This document shows positions 48,064 through 60,000 of a DNA stretch of 64,000 nucleotides, piece after piece (position 1 is the first letter of the stretch; every line of letters begins with the position of its first letter). The notes under the pieces were generated by a model, which searched no databases, was not told the DNA's origin, and was given only the letters and a program-made list of their open reading frames with translations. Source of the DNA: Bryoerythrophyllum caledonicum (lineage: Eukaryota; Streptophyta; Bryopsida; Pottiales; Pottiaceae); NCBI GenBank assembly GCA_963971425.1, contig OZ020523.1, positions 15,868,867 through 15,932,866 on the forward strand, read 5' to 3'. The position numbers and the translations under genes were made by a program.

Positions 48064-48595
48064 GAAGAGTAACGCAATCCAAGCTTATCGCTGATATTTC
48101 CTCAGATTGTAGGTCCAGGCTAATCGGTTTAGGCGGCGTAGGCAATAATCATCATCGCCATCACCATCACCATCAACGTGAAACCCTAATCCAGGCATGG
48201 CAAAGTTTTGTGTGGCGGCACCATTTCCAGCACTTTCGAACAGTGTTTTTTGCCCTCTAGCGACATATCCAGGATCTTCAAGCTCTGCGTCAACGATCGC
48301 TGCTTCAAAACTCCAGGATTTTCAAGCCTCTGCGTCAACGATCGCCGACTGAACTTTTCGGTAAGTTCCCTGCCTTTCTTGCTTTTTATTTAATTCCATT
48401 TCGGTAAGTTCTCTGTCATTCTTACTTTCCATTTCTTTTTGGTGATGCATACAGGCGGTCCTTCTTCCATTCCGTTTCAAATGTGGGGCGTTGGAAAGTA
48501 AGCTGTGTGAAGGTGTAGAAAATTTTGCAAAGCGTCCAGGTTTAGGGTTTAAGAGTTTTAGGGTTATCGATAATCGTTTCTTGCGATAAGGTTTC

Positions 48596-51500
48596 ATGTT
48601 CGGCAATGTCCTTCCTCGCAGGACCGTAAAAATGCCGAAGCGGCCGGTGTGTTTCTGCAAGCCACTGTTTGATGAGATCCCGGTGGAGAACAGGAAAGGG
48701 ATTCCGCCCACCTACAACAAGGAAACGGGGAGGATCGAGCAGCTATTTGTCATTGAGAACGACCACATTTGGCGCGATAGCTGGGAGGTGATGGAGGCGA
48801 GGGACCTTATCCTGGAGCTGCATGGACCGGACTCGCCCATCGTACCGCCTGGACTAACCGGCCCCAAGCAGATACTGTGCATTCATTGCAACACGACGCA
48901 CCACAAGCACAGGTTCAACCTCCACCGGAACCATGCATTGTGCGAAGGGAAGGGGAAGGAGGACGTGAAGATGCCGTCGTATCCCAATTTGGGCGTCAGG
49001 GATGTGGCGAACTTTGTGGCACGACTTCGGGATTGCCAGTCGGCTGAAGATGCAATTCAGGTATTCGGCACCATAGAGCCGATAGCCACGAAGAGGAGGC
49101 CTCGGAAGGGTGCCGATAATGAGGAGGAACCGAACAGTCGACGTCGAATTAAGCGCGGGAAGAAGCTGTCAGAGGAGGGCCCTCCGCAGAAGCATACCGC
49201 GGCGGCTTCTCGGAAAAGACCTCCGCCCCCGAAAGCTATGTCGAGTGACGATACTTCTTCCTCGGCAGAGTCGGGAGGAGATCACAGCACAGATCATGAG
49301 GCCGATAACGCACGGACTCTGACTGTGCACGGCGAGAAGGGCGGTCTTCCGTCCGGGGATGATGCCTCTAGGAATTCCGGTGCCGAGAACCCGATGTCGA
49401 AAGTCCGCACTCGCGCCGGCGCCCAAGAGGGATTCCTCCATCGTCCTCCGGAAGGCGGAGCTTGCGAAGCAGAATGTACCGAAGAAGGTGGCACAAGCTG
49501 AAGAGGCCACGAAGAAGGCGAGATTTGAAGAGTCCTCGAAGAAGGCATTCCTGCCCCCAGCAACGGCAAAAAGGCTACGGGAATGTCTGTGGAAGAGACC
49601 GCGATGGCGAGAAGGCATCGATCCCCACCGGTGCAACAGCGGTTTAGAGAGACGAGTAATGCCGAGAGACCCTCCTACTCTGACGAAGGAACGCCGATTA
49701 CCTCGTACGAATCCCCCCAATCCTCGGCCCAGAAGGAACAGCGACCGCCGCTGACATTGGCCAGTATACTTCGATTAGGCTCTAATGATGGTGCGAATCC
49801 CGATAAGCGCCTCATTCTCCCGGCGAAAGGTAGCAGGGAGCAAGCTTTGGAGTCGGAGAGGGCCGAGATGATACGGCAGGTGCAGGAGGACGCTGCGCGC
49901 CTTTTCCCATTGAAATTGGTGCCCACCCCCGAGAGGAAGGTACCGATAACGCCGCTATATCTACTCCTCAAGCATGGTCTGCTCGACAGTATCACGATGG
50001 GGAGTTTACATTCCGAAGATGAGCTGTTGAAGTACGTCTTGTCCTTGGTGGAGTCTGGAGGCAGCCAGGGGAGGTTCCACCAGGCTCTCGGTGCCTGCAT
50101 TTCCGAAGGGGTCGGCTTCGACGATAACCCTGTTTCGCTTCAACAGTTGTCAAGCCTTTGCAATCTAGCAAAGAATCCGGATTACAGTACAACGAAAGAG
50201 GTCTGGACAGAGGCATCGAGAGGAACGTGGGCATACATGACGCATATGTTGGAGTGCGTCAAGTTAGAAGCGGCTTTACAGGCCAAAAACGACAAACAAA
50301 AGCGGTGCAGGGAGAAGTTAGTCAGGATGGAGATGAGTAGATTTGATGCCGAAAGGGCGGTGGAGATAGAGGCTATTCGATGGGACTTCAACAATCTCTT
50401 CGGGTATTGCGCGATGAACAAGATTCTTCGACCATTGCTGCCCCCACTGCCATGGACGCACAACATTGACGAGGCTCGAGATGTCGTGCACCGTCTAATT
50501 TCTATCAGAATCGACATTGCCCCGTCTCCAGCTCCAGCTAAGCTGTTGAAGTGTTACTTCGTTTGCAACGGGTTCTCGCAGGTGTAAGTTTTTCCTTCTC
50601 GCCACAAACTTGTCCCTTATCGTGTCTTCTCGCCCCTTATCGTGTCTTCTCGCCCCTTATCGTGTCTTCTCGCCCCTTATCGTCTCTCATAGTCTCTTAT
50701 CGTCTCTTATCGTCCGTTATCGTCCCTTATCGTCTCTTATCGTCTCTTATCGTCCCTTATCGGTTTACTTGACTCCGTTGTTTTTCAGGGGCCGGAATAT
50801 GTGCAACCCTACCATATCCCCGGGCCTGCCAGCATTGAATTGTACTTGGACGCTCCAGTGGAAAATTGGGATGGGCCGTCTCAAATGTACGAAGTCCGGA
50901 GTCCCTTCCTCTTCGGAAGGGACGCATCCGATATGCACCTCCCGTTCTCGGCGGCGTTCTTGCGGCTCCGCGATAATAAGAACGGCGGGCGAGATTCTGT
51001 GTTGCGCTTCATCGAAATGGTCCATGCTCGCACTGTCGTGGACACGGCAAGGAGTCATCCAGAGGATTTCGTTCGACAGTGGTGTGCTGCCGATAAGGGT
51101 ACCTACGAACACTGGGATACCCTGGACGAGAACTGCTTGGCAAGGGAGGATCTGGACTTCATGTATGCCGGCTACGTTCCACGTAAGATTTATCCGATAA
51201 CCCCGTCATTCATCTAACTGTTTTCTTCCTCATTCTTGGTATCTTCGTTATTTTCCTGTGACTAACGATAAGGCTTTTGCAGGCACTGTAGATCCTACCG
51301 GGGCACGCGAAAGGAATCTTGCAGAGGCAGATTGCAAGAACGCCGTGTCGCGTCTGGTAAAAAGAGAGTGGGATCGGCGAGAAGGGCATCCAGTGACTTC
51401 ACATGACGAAATTCGGCGGGAGACGTCTACCCAAACAAGGGACCTCGAGGGTGCAGCCACCCTCCTTCACATGGACGAAGGAACCTCGAATGAATTCCGC

Positions 51501-53651
51501 GTCCAGAATCGGTTCCCGGGGAGTAACGAAGACGAAGGATTCCCCGACAAGTGTATGGACGAAGTTACGGAGGAAGCACAAGAGGGGCCTAGCGACGAAA
51601 TACGTCAGGGAGGTGTTCCCGATAGCGTCCAGGAAGAGCCCGCTTCTACAACGGTGAAGTCACCGGGCCGTCCCGCCGATAACCCATCTCCCATGGAGTT
51701 TTCGTGGACACAAGCTATGAATGACCCTACCCTCGGCTTTCCGGAGTCTTCACAGTCGCTGATGGGGCTATCTCAATTCGACACCCCTCTTCAGCATGTT
51801 GTGTTTGGGGGTACGGGGGAGACGGAACCCGGCATTAAACCCCACCGTCTATCGTTCCCTCTGTCGAGTCAAGGTATTGAAAACCTGGACTCTACTGACA
51901 GTCCCCCGGTGGTTCCCGAGGCGCCTTCCGTGACACCCTTTGAAAGTCATCCAATCCCAGAGAAGGCTCCCTCTCCGGACTCCGATTACGCTTCTCCGCC
52001 AGGGCCCGATAACCCTGCTCCTCCGCCAGAGCCCGAGAACCCGCCAGAGCCCGAGAACCCTGCTACCCCACCAGAGCCCCAGAACTATGCCAGTCCGCCA
52101 GAACCCGTTGAGCCTCCTTCAGTGCCAGATCCTGATAGCCCTGTTCTGGTATCTGAGCCCGATAAGCCTGCTCCTTCGCCAGAGCTCGATATGCCTGCTC
52201 CTCCGCCATGACCCGTTCAGGCTCCTCCTCCGCAAGAGCCCGATAACCCTTCTCCAAAGGAGATGGACCCCGAGGAGATGAGACTGGCATTGCGCTTTAT
52301 CAAGGAAGCACATGAATCTGGGATGTCTAGTATTTGGATTTATCCTGGACTCGAAGAGCGTGTTATGAACAGAAGGGAAGGACAGAAGGCGGCGTATACG
52401 TGCATGTCGAAGGAGAACCGCGGAGTATGTACGTCAGACTGTGTGTCCTGGGAGAAAGAGCCCTCGCTCTGCTACGAAGCCGAGGAGCATGACGCATCCA
52501 TGATAGAGAAGAACCTCGACATTATTGTAGAGGTCCTAATGCGGCGGTGAGTGTCGTCGTCTATGTTATCGTGTTCTCTGACACCTACTGTTTATCATCA
52601 CCTATTGTCTAACGTCCGCTTTCTTCTGAATTGCAGGCCTCCTTTTATTCACCCGAAGGACCTGACTGGAGGTATGAGGTTTTTTGGTCCAGACCTTCGG
52701 CAAGCCGTGGATGTCTCGCTCGCACTACAGGACTGGCATTACGTGCTAAAGGACAAGCGGGAAATGGAAGGCACATTTCTGGATTTCATCCTTAGGCATG
52801 TCGTCTACCGTGCGAAGGAGCATGTTCGAATCCAGTATCATCACACGCACAACTGGTTATCGGCGACTTTGCAGTGCTATCTGGCGGATGAAGCGAAGGG
52901 TTGGGATGACATCGTGAGCTTTCTCAGCCGCTCGTTCTGTAGCACCACCCAGACGCCGAATACCCTTATCGTCCCTTACCACGATAAGGGTCACTGGAGC
53001 GTATTCGTCGTGGAGCAAAGGCGAACGTATCACCTGGACCCAGCGAAAGGCATGCACAAGGGTCGGGAAGTGAACAACTTCATCTTCCTTGTGCACATGG
53101 GATGGGCAACCGCGAAGGGCGTGAGGATCGGATCTCGGAGTTGGACTGAATGGCAGAGTCGATCGCCGATAAGGTTGCCTTTGCCTAGTCAGAAAGAAAG
53201 CTGGGAGTGTGGTTTCATGGCAGGCTTGGGCTTTTGGCAGTACCTGATCGCACGTGGTGGGCGCAAAGAGGCGGAGGAGAAGACCGTGACGGAGACCAAA
53301 TATCTGGACTGGGACGGGAAGAAGGCGTACCGATGGTTCATGCAAGCGCTGTATACGGAGATTGTCGCACCGCTTCCGTTCCACGATGCCCTTAATCTAT
53401 GTGGTCAGGATACGGTGGAGTTCGGAAGCGGAAGTCCGGACGTAGTTTTCGTGGAAGCCGGTACAGAGACGGCGAAGAAGAAAGAAGTCCCAGTTCTTGG
53501 TATTTCGGAGACAGTGGGGGATCGTGATCTTCAGGGCTTCAACGTGCTCACAAACCCACCAGTGACTCGAGGAAGGCGGAAGAAGTCAACCGCGCCGAAA
53601 AGCCCGCAAAAAACGAGAAAACCGAAGGGCACCACCAAGACAAAGAAGTAG
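48596..53651 (+). CDS. Ulp1-type protease gene of the MULE, with lesions
   Basis: Predicted exons are 48596-50581, 50789-51182, 51283-52546 and 52637-53651, all with GT/AG borders and matching phases (1553 codons in all including the stop). The N-terminal part has a Cys/His cluster (CIHCNTTHHKHRFNLHRNH) near residue 100. Next comes a Lys- and Glu-rich stretch and a mostly helical middle. Exon 3 ends in repeats of PPEPENP type. The last exon carries a C48 (Ulp1/SENP) protease fold with H in GHWSVFVV (codon 52992), D in YHLDP (53037), Q (53190) and C in WECGF (53208), followed by a Lys-rich tail. Lesions: the frame shifts near 49415 and back near 49570 (two compensating changes, the first frame hits TGA at 49499), and TGA at 52206-52208 region interrupts the Pro repeats. 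If the TGA is real, the protease exons would need their own start (for example ATG 52263). Ulp1-like domains are known in plant MULEs (for example Kaonashi and VANDAL types). Confidence 0.75.
50582..50788 (+). repeat. intron with a 10-bp phased TTATCG array
   Basis: TTATCG starts at 50617, 50637, 50657, 50677, 50697, 50707, 50717, 50727, 50737, 50747 and 50757. All spacings are multiples of 10 bp. A degenerate copy (TCATAG) stands at 50687. The array lies inside the first intron, between donor GTGTAAGT and acceptor TTTTTCAG. The same hexamer is frequent through the whole MULE. Confidence 0.95.
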
Positions 53652-54112
53652 GCGATAAGGGGGGGTGTTGTACATAGCCGATAGACTCCAGGAATTTGTA
53701 CAGATTAATAGGATGCCGATGTTGTACATTTCATTCATTGTAAATGACAATTTTTTCGATAGCGTACATAAACGGATTTTGGGACCCCCTTGCAGAGGCT
53801 TGTAAGCGGAACTTAAAATCCAGTCTTTGCCGATTATATTGAATGTTGAGTTTTAACTTTCAAACTAAAGAAATATCACTTCAGTGGAAATTTCAGCCGA
53901 TGCATGGAACTTAATCTAAGAGCATCTTATCGGCAGTATTCTACCGATAAGATTACTAATGGTTATCGGTGCAGGTTTGTAGCTGAAATCCTCTGCCCTT
54001 TATACTCATCCACATCGGTGCCGATAACCTAAGTTGTTTCTTGAGTTAGTCTTTCGCTAGGTGGAACGGACCTCACCCAAAAACCTCTGGAATCCAGGAA
54101 GTCATGCAACCT
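53652..54112. terminator. intergenic region between the convergent MULE genes
   Basis: About 460 bp between the stop codons of the two genes. It must contain both polyadenylation regions, and is AT-richer than the coding parts. Several TTATCG/CGATAA words lie between 53930 and 54030. I see no clear canonical poly(A) signal for either gene. Confidence 0.5.
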
Positions 54113-56818
54113 TCAGAGCCTCATTCCAAGACCGTCTTCATTTGTGGGGAGCGGTGCAGCTATATCCTGGAGTGGATGAAGCATTCCGGCTTCGATTTCA
54201 GCCTCCAACCTTGAGAGGGTGGCGTCGGTGTTGCGCAAAGCTGCATCCAAGTGTCTTGCTAGCAACGGTTGGCGATAAGCCTTCTCGAGTAGCTTCAGGA
54301 CAAGCTGATGCATACGATCAAAGTCGCATACCCATGTCTCCCCTAATTCTCGAAGGTTGGAAGTCACTGGGATTACATCTCCGGCTTCGGTATCGGAGGG
54401 AACATCATTATCGGGGAAGCCCTCGGTATTCGGGTGTCGACCATTGTCTTGGCGGAGAAGATTCGTCATTCCTCCTTGGATTGTGCCGCGAAGGGAACCC
54501 AGATATCTAGCAATTTTGCCCTCCGCCAGGTCAGGTCTTGTCATTTTCAGGACCTTAACCTGGTGCTTACAGATGTTACTTTTCTGGGAATGAACACATT
54601 GGCAGACGGCCCATTCGGTGCATGGATTGTATACCGCATACGTAATGTGTCTCCTATTCGAGGATTTAACGTATGCAGGACCTCCCGACCACTCGAGCAA
54701 GGTGACCACATTATCGGGAATTGTGTTTGCTTGGTTGATTGCATTGACCATGATCTGCCGCTGCCTCTTGTTCTTTATAAAACCGTTTAGCTTACACCAG
54801 TGACTGTAATCATACTTCTCGATGACATTTCCAGTGAGCTCATAAATAAGCCAGTCCATCCTTTGGCCGATAAGCTTCCTTTTGGATTGCCGGAGCACTG
54901 CTTTCATGTTAGAATGGTATGATTCGATCGCTGCAGTGGTGTCCTGGCCAGCATGGGGGATTTTCCGGTCTCCCACAACCCACATTTTGATTTTCGGGAG
55001 CCATTCCTTGTCGAAGTACTTCCAGTATGCATCAGCGTCTGGCAAGAGACCCTTAGCTTCGCCGTAAACGTGCCGCACCCACTCTACCAAATTCCACACC
55101 TTATCGCCGGGAGCTCTCGCCAAAGGGTCTTGGAAGTCACTAGGTGTCTCTGATACGTACATAAGTGAGCCCACAATTCGCAAAGCTCCGGCCCTCGTCT
55201 CCATGTCTTTCAACTTAGCACATGCATTCTTTTGCCACGCTCGACGAACATGCCAGAGACATAGAAATAGATGCGAGTGCGGCCAAACCTCCCTGCGATA
55301 ACCCGACACGCCGATAAGTACAACTCGCTGAAGCCCGTCACCCGATAACGTAAGAATGCTAAATTGCTTACCAAAGAGAGTTGATCTCATTATCGGCGTC
55401 GTCAAGTACAAAGGCAGTGGGTCTCCAGTCCGGCCTTATCTGCACCAACTTCTGGTTCAGAGCGCGCATCCAAGGGACGAGATCTGCTTGTTTGGATTTC
55501 GCAGTGATCACGAAAGCCACTGGAACACCGTTTCTCCACTCGTCGAATACCATCATCGTGAAGAGCGGATACTGGACACGCAAGCAAGGAATTAAGCGGT
55601 ATGGGAGTGAGTGCTCCTAATTTTTATACGGACCCTACATGGAGCACGGTAAAGGTATGTGTACCTTTTTGTTGTTCGTTGCGAATGTCCCGTCTATAGC
55701 AATAATGTTATCGTGACTGTATTTCAGCATCATGTGCGTCTGAAATGGGGTTTGAATCCTAATTACGAAGGGTACGTTATCGGCATTCAGCACTCCGTCG
55801 ACCTTGCTGCTTGGGTCTTGGTAGTAAAAAACCGTACCTCGGTTTTCTCTTACCCACATTCTCACACTCTCAGCGTCGTTGTCGTGTTTCTTGTATAGTT
55901 CCTGCGCACGGACTCCGCATATGTTGCGGATGTCCTCCATGCTAAGGAAACAATCCCGAGAAGGCGTAAGAGTGCCCTCATCCCGTGCCTTCGGTACCAG
56001 CTTCTGGTGCTTCTGTATTATAGCTGCCATTGGAACTTGCTCTTCAAATTGCCTACGAACCCAAAGCCTTACTTCCTCCGATATGTACTTCCGGAAGCGG
56101 AGCTTTCCCCTTTGCACATTGTCCTTATCGTGGACGATGAGGCCCTGTGTGTCGACATGTTCCGAGCAAAAGTACCCTATCTCGGCGATATATGGTAGAA
56201 AATAGTACCTCTTTACGTAGAATCGACATTGGCAGCCCACTTTCATAGAGCCCCCCTCCTTCGCATCAGTGGCACGAGGGCCTTTCTGGCCAGCGCCGGA
56301 CGTAAGTTGTTTCCCTTTGTGATCGTATTTCGATGGCGTTGGTGTCATTTCGGGCGTGATAGCTTGGATCTTGTCCCTGTTGTCTTCGGGACCGTATTGA
56401 CAACGCCATCTGCTTATCGGCGTTGACCATCAGAGATACGTGCGGTACTGAAGAGATGTAATGGCACAACTGATAAACAGATCTACCGTGTATATTGAAT
56501 GTGATATCAGAGGTCGTGATTCACTTACCGCTGATACTCGATGTGGCAGTTCCACCGATAGTGCATCTTCTCGCCGACGTTTGTGGGGTCGTTCTTGTCG
56601 CGGACGAAGGTAGTCTCTACATCCTTTCGGCCAGACTGCTCACCCTCCACGAAATCCGAGACCCTATCCCAGGGAATGTAGGCGATAAGCTTGGACTGCT
56701 TCCTCTTCGATGATTGCGGATCGTCTACGAACCTCGTATCATTCTCGGCCTCCATGTTCCACCTAAGACATTTCCACGTCAAAATCCCTGGAGGAGGGTT
56801 CTGTAATGAATCGCGCAT
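54113..56818 (-). CDS. MULE transposase, 804 residues, spliced
   Basis: Exons on the minus strand: 56818-56529, 56409-55665, 55571-55372 and 55292-54113. The introns (119, 93 and 79 bp) have GT/AG ends, and the sum (2415 bp) is an exact multiple of three with no internal stop. The N-terminal part (about residues 40-210) has the Cys/His layout of a FAR1-like DNA-binding domain (including KVGCQCRFYVKR). The DDE core is complete: D336 in IAIDGTF, D402/D403 in FVLDDADNE and E535 in AAIESYHSN, with the family motif LCLWHVRRAW between them. A SWIM finger C642-x-C-x8-C653-x-H655 follows. The C-terminal 130 residues are helical and acidic. The start ATG 56818 lies just inside the TIR edge; an alternative in-frame start is the M of MEAEND. 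The gene seems able to encode a full-length, active enzyme. Confidence 0.9.
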
Positions 56819-57423
56819 CCGAAGAACCTTGTGACCGTGTTTCTTCAGGTAGTCTGCATGCTAGCCTTCCCGGAACGCGGCATCAAGGTCCTCCACCCCC
56901 TTCTCACGCACGCCAGCCGGTTTCTTTCTCCCTTGACGCCTCCATTTCCTCCCTGCTGCCCCGTTATCGGCAACGGTTGGTGCCGCCGTCTCGCCAGAAT
57001 TCCCATTCGGCCTGTCTTGGATGGGGAGATTGAGATCGAGGAACTCCATTCACGCGGAGACAAGCACTCCCCTTCCGGCAAAGTGCTACACGGCACAATA
57101 GATCGTGCGAAAGACGGCGCAGTACGAAACGATGTGGATGACACTTCGCGCCGGCATCCGCCGAGAAGGGCGGGTCATTCTGGAGTACACGTGGCGGGGG
57201 CGAGAAGGTGACTTCGGTGATCCGGAGAAGGCGGGGGCGAAGGGGCTTTTCGGCGAGAAGTGCCGAAAAGAGAGACGGGCAGCGCAAAATAATTGAGGGC
57301 GAGAGTGGCAGTTATCGTGGGAAGGAGGCGAAAAGGCGCTTGGGGAGAAGGGCCGGTCTTCGCGGTGTCAGGGCTAAAACCGGGCCCTGACACCGCGAAC
57401 CCGGATTGACTGTAGTGACCGGG
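56808..57423 (-). repeat. MULE right terminal inverted repeat
   Basis: The inverse of 47418-48063 with few changes. Its inner edge holds the transposase start codon (56818), so the transposase promoter must lie in the TIR. ORFs over the TIR (for example 56831-57211 and 57175-57660) are not supported; they appear in both TIRs because the TIR sequence is repeated. Confidence 0.9.
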
Positions 57424-57432
57424 GTGTAGCGT
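57424..57432. repeat. MULE target-site duplication, right
   Basis: GTGTAGCGT, identical to 47409-47417. Confidence 0.95.
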
Positions 57433-60000
57433 TAAGTGCAAGGTCGGGCAAGGCCTTCTAGAACCTTCCTTTGCAATGGGTCTCATGCAATGGATTATTG
57501 TAATAAAAACCCAAGGTCTTGAAATACCACTAGCGAGAATAAGCAAAATAACCTTATGATGATAGAAATTTATACTAAAAATCATGAAGTAGCACACAAA
57601 TTGGAGAAGGTGCAGCAAGGGGCGCGGACGGAGCAGATAGGGTGCAGACGGGGCCAACACAATGCGGACGGAAGTGACAAGACAGAGGAAATAGAACGGA
57701 TAGTGATCCTAAAACTAGGTCTATGTCACAAAATGTAAGCTATGGAAAGGCTTATATCTTGCATTGAAACTCTTTTCTAGTTTTTTATGTAGTTGATGTA
57801 TGTTGATGGGGAGTAATAGAATCATAATTTTGGAGGATGAGGTTCTTGAGTTCTTACTCACTTAGTATGATACCAATACTTGCGAGGGCAAGGAAGGTGA
57901 CGAAGTCCCTGTGGAGGCTATAGTTGGAGCGTAAGAAAAGCTCAATAATGGGGACGAAGCAAGACAAGACGAAGCCACGATGTTTTTGGACAAGAGCAAG
58001 GACGTGATTGTCATAAACTCTATGGACCAAGATGGACAAAGACTTTCAAGAAACCCATACTGGAAACTTGTAAGTTCTATGCCAGAAGTAGGGATGGATA
58101 AACATTAAAACATGTAGGCATTGTCAAGCCAATAGACCTCGATGCTTAGGAGTACCACTCCCCCGACAATATAACCCTAAATATAAGCCGCATTATAGTT
58201 TGTATGTCAACGAGTTGAAAGAAGAGTAGCCAATGTAGTATGAAAAGACAAAGAGAGGTTTAGGTGAGGCAAGGAAGAAAAACATGTAAGCATTTTGACA
58301 TATCCGTTCCATTTATAGGATACTATGCCGTACTATACCAATTCCATGTTTCACTGCACCAATATTTTCTTAGTATATACATCCTGGATATGTAGTCGGA
58401 AGGAGTGGCGGACGAGACCGTACAAGTGCACAGGTGGACGGGAACGGACGAGAGCGGACAGGCAGAGAAGCAGATGAGCGGACGAAAGCGGATAGGAGCA
58501 GGCATGTGGACAATGGTGGGCGGGTGGAGAAGTAGGTCACCTAACGGGCGGACGAGAGCGAAAGGGAACACCGTCGGAGCGTTGTCACATAACGGCCCAA
58601 CTAGCATTTGCCGGCTCCCTTGGTTCATGTGCATTTGCCTATTGTTGCAACTACAAATGCATCAAAAGCAAGGGATTGTAGTGTTGAAATTCCATAGTTA
58701 GAGGAGTGCTCAACCACATTGATCTATTGCAACTATTATATGCTTTGAACCCGTTGCAAGTGGATTGGTGAGCTCATTCTAGAAATCATTGACTAACAAT
58801 TAGAAGGTCTCTTGTTTACTACATTGGGAATCCATGGCTAATTTCTAGTGCGGCTGTTAGATTGTCTTCAATAGGAGCCTTGAAGGATCGACAACTACAT
58901 CAAGTGCGGATTTGAAGGTAACTTTCTTTCCTTGTATAGAGTACCACCAAGTGTAGACATGGTTAGTCTAGTGTTTGGTGGTATTATACATATGCGTAAA
59001 TCTAGATATGTTTATTTACGTTAAATCAATGAGAGCTACGTGAATTTTGCAACACATGCCTGAAGATGAATATAATATTCATTAAGCTGGTGGTTTTATC
59101 CAACTTTCTACACGCAAATTCTAAGTACAAATTAAATATTTTTTATTTGTTTAATACTAAATATGCTCTATTGTGTAGATCCAAGAAGGTATAGAAGATT
59201 TATCTCATGAGAAGAGAGAAAATATAGTATAATCAAAGAGAGATAGTACAATTGGCAATGTGAAATCCGCCAACATAACAAATATAGCGATTAAATGATT
59301 AGTTGGTAGTACTCGTTATCCTAACTTCAGCAATTCAAGAAGCCTTCCTTTAGCATGAAAATATAGTATAGTATTCAAAACTCAAAATTTCATTTTGTCA
59401 AGCTTGAATTTGAACTGTGATGGTAAGAAGTTGGATGTAGTTAGGGAGTTATATTCACCATTGATCTTCCAACTTTGGCTACTTAGGAAACCCTCTCAAA
59501 ACATGAAACTGTTGTGAATTTTTGATTTCATTTTGAACCTCAAACTCTCATTCTGACAAAAATAAAACTACTAGAGTCATGAGTGATATGTCTCCATCAA
59601 ACTACAATAGAATTGTTCACTGAACTAGTAGCTTCTCTCAACTTTGAATGCCTTTGTAACCATGTATATCTAGTGTCTCTTAAAAATAAAAAATATTGTT
59701 TTTGAAATAAACATCTCCACATTTCTTCTACGTAGATGTTTACTTCTGAAGTCATGCATCACAATGCATCCTTAATGCATACCTTGGACCGAACCTTGAA
59801 CCGCAACTACTAGGACATACTTGGAAACGCTAGCTCAACCAACCTGCAAGCAAACCCTTAATTTTTTTTTGGGCTCATGAAGTTTGGCCTCCCACATGTC
59901 ACATTTGCCACCCTCTTGGAGCCCTCAACATCTCCCTCTACATGACCTTCCGTGTTGACTACGATCCGTGTTGATGGTGTCGCTACCACGTCGGATGTAA
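57433..60000. other. AT-rich intergenic DNA with a GGACGAG-rich patch
   Basis: The flank continues the interrupted pre-insertion sequence. About 58395-58570 is a degenerate repeat of GCGGACGAGAG words; the two ORFs that cross it on opposite strands (58323-58634 minus and 58405-58701 plus) are low-complexity by-products. No gene is supported. Confidence 0.4.

Larger units (their letters stand above)
47418..57423. mobile_element. 10,006-bp Mutator-like element (MULE)
   Basis: The ends start CCCGGTCACTACAGTCAATC on one side and with its inverse on the other. A 9-bp target-site duplication flanks it exactly. The terminal inverted repeats are about 646 bp (47418-48063) and 616 bp (56808-57423). 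Between them are two convergent genes: a spliced 804-residue MULE transposase on the minus strand and a long gene ending in a Ulp1-type protease on the plus strand. Convergent genes driven from long TIRs are known from maize MuDR. The element is studded with CGATAA/TTATCG words. The intact duplication and open transposase suggest a recent insertion. Confidence 0.95.

Noticed and set aside
48535..48570. Telomere-like TTTAGGG words
   Set aside because: Only two or three scattered words (for example near 48540 and 48556) without a tandem array.
55359..55371. A 13-bp 'intron' (GTAAGC to TTTAG) in the transposase gene
   Set aside because: It would keep the frame but is far too short to be spliced. 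The 79-bp intron 55293-55371 with the same donor also keeps the frame and gives the better family match (NEINSLW-EVWPHS).
56831..57660. ORFs in and across the right TIR (126, 107 and 161 codons)
   Set aside because: They are by-products of GC-rich TIR DNA, and similar ones appear in the left TIR at 47448-47964.
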